From contig NZ_CP060789.1 of assembly GCF_014489575.1 (NCBI RefSeq), positions 1 through 64,000 on the forward strand: a DNA stretch of 64,000 nucleotides, given 5' to 3'. Positions 54,965-64,000 of the stretch are shown here, one piece after another. This stretch comes from Tessaracoccus defluvii. GTDB lineage: Bacteria; Actinomycetota; Actinomycetes; Propionibacteriales; Propionibacteriaceae. Under the pieces are notes generated by a model that was not told the origin of the DNA, did not search any database, and saw only the letters and a list, made by a program, of their open reading frames with translations. The stretch's first letter is position 1. Every line of letters begins with the position of its first letter. A program made the translations under genes and the position numbers.

Positions 54965-57236
54965 GCCTGGCGACCAGCTCGTCGACGTCGGCGGTGGTGA
55001 GTGAGCCGAACATTGCGGGCAGCTTGAGCAGGGGCATGTCCCAGAGGAACACGGCCAGCGCCTCGTCGGCGCCGCCCTCGGGGCTCAGCACGCGCCAGAA
55101 GTCGCCCAGCCGGGGCTGCAGGTCGGCCCACGCCGCCTCGTCCGCGTGCCATTCCCGCACCGTCGAGAAGCGTGTCAGGCGCTGCGGCAGCGCGGGGGCG
55201 GTCAGGTCGACGACGACGCGCTCCGGCAGGTCTGCCGCGGAGGCGCCGGCCTCGATGACGGCCGGCCCGGCCTCGACGCGCCAGGAGTGGCTGATCACGT
55301 CCCAGTGGGCGAGGTCGCGGGCCGTCAGCGCGAAGGCCGCGGTGCCGGACTCGCCGGGGGCAAGGTCGAGCCGGGCGAACGCCTTCAGTTCGCGGGGCGC
55401 CCTGGCCACCGCCGAGGAGGGGCGGCCCACGTAGAGCTGCGCCGTCTCGGTGCCGGGCCGGGGGCCGGTGTTCGTGACGGTGACCGTGGCCGTCAGCACG
55501 ACCGCGTCCAGCGGGGTCTCCGCCGTGACGGGGGTGGCCTCGACCTGCAGGGCGCCGTAGCTGAAGCTGGTGTACGTCAGGCCGTGGCCGAACGGGTACG
55601 CGGGGGCCTGGCCGGTGGCGTCGAGGCCGCGGTAGCCGACGAAGATGCCCTCGCCGTAGCGCACCGTGCCGCGCTCGCCCGGGAAGTTGAGCTGCGCCGG
55701 CAGGTGCCCGAGCGCGACCGGGATCGACTCGGCGAGCCTGCCCGACGGGGCGGCCTCGCCCAGCAGCAGGCGCGCCGCGGCCTCGCCGCCTCCCTGGCCG
55801 CCGAGCCACAGCTCCAGCACGGCGTCCGCGTCGGCGTCCCACTCGGTGGTGACGGCTGAGCCGTTGGACAGCGCGACGATCACCCGGTCCGCCACGGCCG
55901 CGACCGCGCTGAGCAGCGCCCGGTGGCTCTCGGGGATGGACAGGTGGGTGCGGTCGTAGCCCTCGGACTCGTCGATGGCGGGCAGCCCCAGGAAGAGGAC
56001 GGCGGTCCGGCCGCGCGCCAGCTCCACGGCCTCGGCCAGCAGCGTCGCGTCGTCCGCGTCCCGGTCCTGGACCTCGGCCGCCTCCGCGAGCCGGTAGCCC
56101 GGCGCGAAGGGAAGGTCGGCGTCGCGGGCGCGGAGCCGGTCGAGAGCCGTGTCGAGGAAGGTGGGGTTGACCTGCGACGAGCCCGCGCCCTGGTAGCGCG
56201 GGGTGCGCGCCATCTCGCCGATCACGACGACGCCGTCGAGGCCGGGCAGCGGCAGGGCGCCGTCGTCGTTCTTCAGCAGGACGGCCGTGCGGGTCGCCAG
56301 CTCGCGCGCGAACCCGTGGTTGGCCGCCGGGTCGAAGCTGCCGCCCTCCGCTGCCACGGGCTGATGGCGCGCGACCATCCGCAGCACGCGGGAGGCGGCG
56401 AGGTCGACGGCGGCCTCGGAGAGTTCGCCTGCGCGGACGGCCTCGACGACGCGGGCGTCGTTGATGCCCCGGGAGGAGGGCATCTCCAGGTCGAGCCCGG
56501 CGTGCACGCCGAGCGGGCGGTCGTTGACGGCGCCCCAGTCGGACACCACGAGCCCCTCGAAGCCCCATTCGTCGCGCAGCAGGTCCGTGAGCAGCCACCG
56601 GTTCTCGGAGGCGTAGCTGCCGTTGAGCTTGTTGTAGGCGCACATGACGGTCGCAGGCTGCGCCTCGACGACGACGCGCTCGAAGGCGGGCAGGTAGATC
56701 TCGCGCAGCGTGCGTTCGTCCACCAGCGCGTCGACGCGGAGGCGGTCGGTCTCCTGGTTGTTGGCCGCGAAGTGCTTGAGTGAGGTGCCGACGCCCTGGG
56801 ACTGGATGCCCTGCACCAGCGCCGAGGCGAGGACGCCGGCCAGCAGAGGATCCTCCGACAGGTACTCGAAGTTGCGTCCGCACAGGGGGGAGCGCTTGAT
56901 GTTCACGCCGGGGCCGAGGATCACGCCGACGTTGTTGGCCTTGATCTCGGCGCCGAAGGTCTCGCCCAGCCGGCGCAGCAGCGTCGGGTCCCAGGTGCTC
57001 GCGAGCCCGGCTGCGGTGGGGAAGCAGGTGGCCGGGACCGAGGCGTTGACGCCGACGTGGTCCGCCGCCCCCGCCTGCTTGCGGAGTCCGTGCGGGCCGT
57101 CGGTCATCATCATGGCCGGGATGTCGACGCGCTCGATCGCCTGGCTGTGCCAGAAGTCCTGCCCGGACAGGAGCGATGCCTTCTCCTCGAGGGTCAGCTC
57201 GGCGAGCAGTGCGGGGATGTCGGCTTCTGTGAACAT
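54957..57236 (-). CDS. GH3 beta-glucosidase
   Basis: 759 residues from ATG 57236 with AGGACC.. upstream. It begins with the GH3 barrel (ALLAELTLEEKASLLSGQDF; TDGPHGLRKQ), has the nucleophile Asp about 233 in LVVSDWGAVND, then the alpha/beta sandwich (AVLLKNDDGALPLPGLDGVV) and a fibronectin-III-like C-terminal domain (YPFGHGLTYTSFSYG; LKAFARLDLAPGES). No signal peptide: cytoplasmic. It is the first gene of a two-gene operon with lacI. It cuts terminal beta-glucosides. Confidence 0.93.
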   Translation of the reverse strand: MFTEADIPALLAELTLEEKASLLSGQDFWHSQAIERVDIPAMMMTDGPHGLRKQAGAADHVGVNASVPATCFPTAAGLASTWDPTLLRRLGETFGAEIKANNVGVILGPGVNIKRSPLCGRNFEYLSEDPLLAGVLASALVQGIQSQGVGTSLKHFAANNQETDRLRVDALVDERTLREIYLPAFERVVVEAQPATVMCAYNKLNGSYASENRWLLTDLLRDEWGFEGLVVSDWGAVNDRPLGVHAGLDLEMPSSRGINDARVVEAVRAGELSEAAVDLAASRVLRMVARHQPVAAEGGSFDPAANHGFARELATRTAVLLKNDDGALPLPGLDGVVVIGEMARTPRYQGAGSSQVNPTFLDTALDRLRARDADLPFAPGYRLAEAAEVQDRDADDATLLAEAVELARGRTAVLFLGLPAIDESEGYDRTHLSIPESHRALLSAVAAVADRVIVALSNGSAVTTEWDADADAVLELWLGGQGGGEAAARLLLGEAAPSGRLAESIPVALGHLPAQLNFPGERGTVRYGEGIFVGYRGLDATGQAPAYPFGHGLTYTSFSYGALQVEATPVTAETPLDAVVLTATVTVTNTGPRPGTETAQLYVGRPSSAVARAPRELKAFARLDLAPGESGTAAFALTARDLAHWDVISHSWRVEAGPAVIEAGASAADLPERVVVDLTAPALPQRLTRFSTVREWHADEAAWADLQPRLGDFWRVLSPEGGADEALAVFLWDMPLLKLPAMFGSLTTADVDELVARHG

Positions 57237-57313
57237 GGCTGTGGTCCTCCCGGTGACCTCACTGTGACGATTAAGTAGACGATAGCAGGAGGGTCACCGG
57301 GAGGCGGGAGCGG

Positions 57314-59176
<1,863 letters not shown>

Positions 59177-59713
59177 GGGCGGAACTCCCAGGCTAGGAAA
59201 AAGGGCCGTCGACCAGTGTAAATCGCGTGACCCTCCCGTTCCTAACGCTGCGACTGTGCGCTCAGCTCAGAAGGGACGGCGTGAGAGTTCAACCGTGACT
59301 GGGGTTGTGCCCACATGGACGGCTTCCATCGGAACGGTCCAGCCTGCTCCGGCATGGATGGAGAGGCTGTCACTATCTCGAAGCCATTCGGTCCCGGGAC
59401 GTCGTCGTAGGGTTGCATGCCCTCTGCCCTGCCCCGTGTCCCACTCCAGTTTGTCCAGGATCAGGCCGTGGTGGCCTACCAGGCCAGTGATCGACCCAGT
59501 GGGCCAGTCGGTCGGCAGGGCCGGGAGAAGGTAACAGGTTGCCGGCTCACTCCGGAAGAGCATTGCGGCAACCAAACCAGGCAAGCCTCCCGAAGCATCG
59601 ACATTGAAGATGGCCCCGGCGTCGTGGGTCGACATCATGTTTTGAGGTGAGGGATTGTTTCCGGACCAAGAGCCCCCACCGGTAGAATCCGTGGGAGAAA
59701 TGGAAGGGATCGA

Positions 59714-59998
59714 ATGACCCGGAAGAAGTTCAGCCCGGAATTCAAGGCGGAGGCGGTTCGTGCGGTGATTGAGTCGTCGCGGACTGTTGCCGAGGTCGCG
59801 CGTGATCATGGTATCGGCTCGGAAACACTCAGGAATTGGGTGAATGCGTATCGGCGGGACCACCCGGATGAGTTACCGGAGATCAGCGAACCGGAGCGTG
59901 CTGAACTGGCACGGTTGCGTAAGGAGGTCCGTGAGTTGAAGGCCGAGCGGGAGTTCCTGGGAAAAGCGGCGGCCTTCTTCGCCAAAGAGTTCCGGTGA
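59714..59998 (+). CDS. IS3-family transposase OrfA
   Basis: 94 residues from ATG 59714 (TRKKFSPEFKAEAVRAVIES). It has an HTH followed by a coiled helix, as in copy A. The stop overlaps the GTG of orfB (GTGA); the -1 relation of the frames suits the ribosomal frameshifting that makes the OrfAB fusion in this family. Confidence 0.93.
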   Translation: MTRKKFSPEFKAEAVRAVIESSRTVAEVARDHGIGSETLRNWVNAYRRDHPDELPEISEPERAELARLRKEVRELKAEREFLGKAAAFFAKEFR

Positions 59999-60879
59999 CC
60001 GCGAAGTACGCGTTCATCAACAGCGAAGAAGGCAACTACTCGATCCGGAGCATGTGTCGGTGGGCGAGGGTGTCGAGGGCCGGCTACTACGAGTGGCTCA
60101 ACCGGCCGGTCTCGGTGACCCAGCGGTGGCGCGACGAGCTCGGCGACATCATCGAGGTCCTGTTCGCCGACTCCGACGCCACCTACGGCTACCGACGGAT
60201 CCATGCCGCCTTGGTGCGGGCCGGGAGGCCGTGTGACCCGCAGACGGTGCGTGCGATCATGGCCGAGCGTGGCTTGGTGGCTTGTCAGCCGCGCCGCAGC
60301 GGGCCCAGGACCACGATCCCGGCTGACGCGAAGGATCTGCCGGATCTGGTCAACAGGGACTTCACCGCCGACGAGCCCGGGCTGAAGCTGGTCGGGGACA
60401 TCACCTACATCCCGACCTGGCAGGGGTGGGTGTATCTGGCCACCGTGCTGGACTGCTGCACGAAGAAGGTCGTCGGGTACGCGATGGCCGAGCACATGCG
60501 AACCGAGCTGGTCACCGACGCCCTGGCCATGGCGATCAGTAATGGCCATATCCGCAGCGGGGAGACGATTTTCCATTCGGATCGCGGGACTCAATACATG
60601 TCGGCCGAGTTTGCCGAGTTCACGCGCGCGGCTGGGATTGTTCGGTCGGTCGGACGGACTGGTATCTGCTATGACAATGCGTGGGCGGAGTCGTTCAACG
60701 CGACCTTGAAAGTGGAGCGGGTTCATCGGGCCGTGTATCCGACTCGGCGGCATGCTATCCGGGATATTGCACGCTACATCGAGTTGCGTTACAATCAGAA
60801 ACGGTTGCATTCCGCGCTTCAATATCGTACCCCGAACGAAGCAGAGCAGGACTGGTACGAAACCAACAAGGCAGCCTGA
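59995..60879 (+). CDS. IS3-family transposase OrfB
   Basis: 294 residues from GTG 59995. It has an HTH_21-like segment (YGYRRIHAALVRAGRPCDPQ) and an rve/DDE core: DITYIPTWQGWVYLATVLDC, SDRGTQYMSAEFAEF, and ENTL-type final region here as DNAWAESFNATLKVERVH with the catalytic Glu. It is complete, so this copy could be mobile and could supply transposase to copy A. Confidence 0.93.
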   Translation: MTAKYAFINSEEGNYSIRSMCRWARVSRAGYYEWLNRPVSVTQRWRDELGDIIEVLFADSDATYGYRRIHAALVRAGRPCDPQTVRAIMAERGLVACQPRRSGPRTTIPADAKDLPDLVNRDFTADEPGLKLVGDITYIPTWQGWVYLATVLDCCTKKVVGYAMAEHMRTELVTDALAMAISNGHIRSGETIFHSDRGTQYMSAEFAEFTRAAGIVRSVGRTGICYDNAWAESFNATLKVERVHRAVYPTRRHAIRDIARYIELRYNQKRLHSALQYRTPNEAEQDWYETNKAA

Positions 60880-62863
60880 AACATGAATATCAAGCGGTCC
60901 GGATTTCATCCCGCAGTCCATTTGGCCGCCAGTGCTCCTGGGTCAGCCAAGTCACCGCCCAAAGGGCGGTTTCGGCATCGCCAAGCCGGGCGGCGACGAT
61001 GCCCAGCTGGCACAGACCAAAAGCCATCTCCATCGTGCCCGGGGGTGCGGTGGGGTTGCTGTTGCGGTGTCTGACTCTGGCTGCAAGGGCCGCGCGAGTG
61101 GCCTGCTGGATGGCGCTGTCTTCCCAACGCTCCTCGCCCTCAATCTCCGCTACGTAGAGGTGTGAGCAGTGCCTGTGTGCGTGGTTCTCTGGTGTGCCGT
61201 TGTCGATCCACTCCGCAAGGAGCCCGTCGCTGATTCGAAAGGGAGGCAGGTGGTCACGAAACTCCATCCACGCTGCGCACGGGCGCTCGTCTCCTACGAG
61301 ATGAGCAAGGCGGCAGGCGATGAGCGCCGCGTCCCGAATGATGGTCAGATCGCCTGTGGGATCGATGCTGAGCGGGGTGTCTCTTCCCTCCGGGGTGTTC
61401 TCGGGCGAGAACCCGGGGGCGACGTGCCACTGACCGCCCCAATGGGGGAGTGCGGTCGTGTAGAAGGCCATTACCTCATGTGCAAACTCCCAGATCCACG
61501 GGAGCGCCGCTTTATCGCCGGTCGCGCTGAGGTAGTCGAAGCAGTGGCGGAGGAGCCACCCGCCTCCGCCGACCCAGAACGCGTGGGGAAACGCGGCGTT
61601 GAAGTGGTTGGCTCTGCCGTGGCTGCTCATGTGTGTCGGAAGGAGCCATCCGTCCGCGCCCCAGAGTCGTACGGCATTCTCAACGAAGTGCTCCCGGTAG
61701 CGGTCCAGGAGCCGGATCAGACTCGTGCGAAGCTCCGGCATGCCGGTGGTCACTGCTGATGCGAGCGCGCCCGCAGTGAGGTTGCCGTTGAGCGTGTAGT
61801 CACCGGACCAGGCAGGGGCCCAGCTTCCCTGCCAAACTCCTGAGAGATTGGGTGGTAGTTCGCCGGTGGAAGACAAGATGGTGTGCCGTCCGGCGGCGTA
61901 TGCCAGTTCGACCAGCCCGAGTCTGGCGTCCGCATCGTTCGACCTGGCACGAAGGAAGAGATCCTCTGTCGAAACCTCAGTGCCTACGTTGCTCTGCAGA
62001 TCGAGTTGGCTGCCCGCGATGAGTGCCGCACGATCCAACGGTGTGGTGGGTCCGGCCGATCGGCCAGGGGAAGCGAATCCTGCGACATCCACAGTGAAAC
62101 GGATCGTGGTTGAACTGCCTCCTTCGGTCGTGAACTCCAGCGTCGCTCCACTTGTGGAGCACGCTACCCAGGAGGAATGTTCGGGTGCACTGATCCTTGT
62201 AGTGGCCGTGACGGGACGCAAGGCCTCGTGGCTGGTCAGAGCCACCGAGATTTCTGGGGTCGGGCCGACCACTGCAAAGTCGAGAGCAGCTCCGTAGCTC
62301 TCCCCAGCGGTGTGTCCCACCAGCCCGGTCGGCGCCGTGTCGCCGGCGTTGCCCGCAACAAGTAGCTGCCAGGTGGTGTGCCGATCACTGCTGCAGGTGA
62401 GGTCGATGGCGGGATCGCCGTGTCGGCCAGCAAGGGTGACACAGAATGACCCCCTGTCGCATCGGTCCAGGAGATGGTGGCGTCGCCGCTGAGGAAGTCG
62501 ACGCTCCTTCGATAAGTGTCGGGAGCGAGTGGGTCTCCCCCCATGACCAAGGCACAAGCCAGCACGGGAACAAATGGATCGGCCCAGATCAGTTCGTCAC
62601 CAGCAGCCGCCCGAAGCAGACGGTCCGCTTCGTGGTGGTCGCCGCGCCGAAGCGCGGCGACCATCGACCCTAGGTGGGGCGCGAGGACCGGTGCGGGCGC
62701 GTGGCTGTTGACCGGTAGGAAGAACTGCTCGTGGGTGAGATGCAGGACGTGTCTCGTGGGAATGCCGTGAAGAACGGCCCGACGGTGCCTGTTCCGATGG
62801 CTAGGCCGCTCTCCCAGTTGGCAGCCCTCTGGCTGCTCATGAAACTAGTGCGTGCGGGCACTG

Positions 62864-64000
62864 TTACGCCAGGTCAAGCGCGACTGTGACGTACGAGTGT
62901 GGTGGCAGAGTGACCCGGAGCCCCCTTTCCACAGGCTCGAGGTCGGTGAACGCCCGTGGTGCCACGGCGTCAGGGGCAGCGGGAGTGTTGTGGGCCCGGA
63001 CTGTCTCGGCGGTGAGGATGCGCCCGTGCCAGCTCTTGACCGACCTGCCCCGCAGGTCGAGAACGAGCTCAACGGGGCCGTCGCTGTCGAGGTTCGTGAG
63101 CGAGACAAGGGCGGATGTTCCAGTCGTGGTCGCTGAGGCGGACACAGTTGTCAACTCTGTGCCGTTCCAGTTTCGAGTCGGGGCATTCCGGACACGGACG
63201 TCGCAGGTCGCTGCATCGTGATGACCGGTGTTCATCTCAAAGACGTGGTAGGTCGGCGTGAGAACCAGTGCGCTCGTCTCGGGATCAGTCAGCACCATTG
63301 CCTGGAGAACATTGACCGTTTGGGCAATGTTGGCCATCACGAGGCGGTCAGCGTGGCGATGGAAGGCGTCAAAGTGGATCGCGGCCACCATCGCGTCCCG
63401 GAGCGAGTTCTGCTGGTACAAGAACCCGGGGTTGGTTCCCGGCTCGACATCCCACCACGTCCCCCATTCATCGAGGACGAGTCCAATCCGGCGTTGCGGG
63501 TCGTACCTGTCCATGACCGTGGAGTGTCGGGTGAGGAGTTCCTCCACCTTTGCTGCCGACGCGATTGTTCGGAAGTAGTCATCCTCGTTGAAATCGGTCG
63601 CCGACCCCTTGAGCCCATTCTGGCCCGCGAAGCTGTAGTAGTGGAATGAGACGGCCTCGAACGCCGGTCGATCACCGCAGGGGATGCAGCCGAGAGCCTT
63701 CATCAGCGACTCGGTCCATTCGTAGTCGGAATCGCTTGCGCCTGCGGCGATACGGTACAGCGTGTTCTCGCCGTGGTTTCGGGCGTAGGTGGCGTACTGG
63801 CGCGCGAGGTCCGCATATGCATCGCCCCGCATATTGCCTCCGCAGCCCCAAGGCTCATTCCCGATCCCGAAGAAGGGCACCCGCCACGGCTCGTCGCGAC
63901 CGTTCTGGCGGCGCAGCGTAGCCATGGGAGAATCGTCACCACGGGTCAGATATTCTACCCATTCACTCATCTCCCGCACCGTCCCAGAACCGACGTTTCC
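62864..64000 (-). CDS. GH51 alpha-L-arabinofuranosidase (5' end beyond window)
   Basis: The visible C-terminal 378 or so residues are open through the window edge (NVGSGTVREMSEWVEYLT). The acid/base Glu is in FFGIGNEPWGCGG and the nucleophile Glu in GLVLDEWGTWWDVEPG, both GH51 landmarks. The C-terminal beta-sandwich ends VTLPPHSYVTVALDLA. It is upstream of the GH95-like gene on the same strand, with about 2-24 bp between, so the two are likely co-transcribed. It removes arabinofuranose from arabinoxylan or arabinan pieces, in the cytoplasm. Confidence 0.92.
   Translation of the reverse strand, partial: GNVGSGTVREMSEWVEYLTRGDDSPMATLRRQNGRDEPWRVPFFGIGNEPWGCGGNMRGDAYADLARQYATYARNHGENTLYRIAAGASDSDYEWTESLMKALGCIPCGDRPAFEAVSFHYYSFAGQNGLKGSATDFNEDDYFRTIASAAKVEELLTRHSTVMDRYDPQRRIGLVLDEWGTWWDVEPGTNPGFLYQQNSLRDAMVAAIHFDAFHRHADRLVMANIAQTVNVLQAMVLTDPETSALVLTPTYHVFEMNTGHHDAATCDVRVRNAPTRNWNGTELTTVSASATTTGTSALVSLTNLDSDGPVELVLDLRGRSVKSWHGRILTAETVRAHNTPAAPDAVAPRAFTDLEPVERGLRVTLPPHSYVTVALDLA

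Larger units (their letters stand above)
59648..60915 (+). mobile_element. IS3-family element, copy B (1268 bp, intact)
   Basis: Inverted ends are TGAGGGATTGTTTCCGGACC and, on the right, TGCGGGATGAAATCCGGACC. It contains intact orfA and orfB. It sits inside the GH95 gene; at most a 2-bp duplication (GT) is seen at the target. It is a near-identical relative of the split copy at 46135-48854. Confidence 0.92.
59267..62840 (-). pseudogene. GH95-like alpha-L-fucosidase, interrupted by IS3 and frameshifted
   Basis: Reads from about ATG 62840 (SSQRAANWESGLAIGTG) to the stop at 59267. GH95-type features: LPPNLSGVWQGSWAPAWSGD and YTLNGN, WHVAPGFSPENTPEG, ENHAHRHCSHLYVAE, and after the insertion STHDAGAIFNVDASGG. 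Two single-base losses occur, at the run near 62450 and at 62778-62780. An IS3-family element at 59648-60915 separates the last about 125 codons; removing it joins HWRPNGPQNMMSTHDAG. About 770 residues when restored. It would cleave fucose or related sugars from oligosaccharides; the host copy is probably inactive because of the IS. Confidence 0.82.

Overview
The window is high-GC DNA from an actinobacterium, probably a member of the Propionibacteriales. Support comes from mycothiol synthase (MshD), a GlnR-type orphan regulator next to mshD, polyphosphate kinase and the Pst operon, an actinobacterial form of the pst control region, and strong GC3 codon bias. No rRNA, tRNA or CRISPR array was seen.

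Two kinds of DNA alternate. Conserved chromosomal blocks: 10.8-21.5 kb is a glycan-use locus (GH3, a sugar ABC importer, GH42, and a YicI-like GH31 alpha-xylosidase), most simply read as xyloglucan-oligosaccharide use. 21.5-33.1 kb holds pstSCAB, a NUDIX/phosphatase gene, ppk, mshD, glnR, dtd, a nitrobindin-like gene and ygfZ. 51.0-59.2 kb holds tpx, satD, an HD-domain gene, padR, a lacI-GH3 pair and typA. 59.3-64.0 kb holds a GH51-GH95 pair on the minus strand, GH95 being interrupted by an IS3-family element.

Accessory blocks: 1-10.8 kb and 33.1-50.9 kb form a polymorphic-toxin island. Its unit is a divergent pair: a lectin/DNRLRE-like gene on the minus strand and a giant RHS gene on the plus strand, followed by a variable C-terminal toxin and a small immunity gene. 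Copy 1 (1-9.99 kb) and copy 2 (33.2-42.4 kb) are nearly identical over about 7.8 kb and then diverge at the toxin end. Copy 3 (45.4-49.2 kb) is a deletion relic carrying IS3 and a nested IS30. Orphan toxin tails and extra immunity genes follow copy 2. Fragments of the 3' end of a nagZ-like GH3 gene occur at three module borders, so homologous recombination there may shuffle modules.

Both full-length RHS genes share an 8-bp tandem duplication that breaks the reading frame; deleting one unit restores it exactly. Separately, about a dozen frameshifts across the window, including ones in conserved genes, are each explained by one missing base, nearly all in short G or C runs. That pattern looks like long-read assembly error, so several 'broken' genes here may be intact in the organism.
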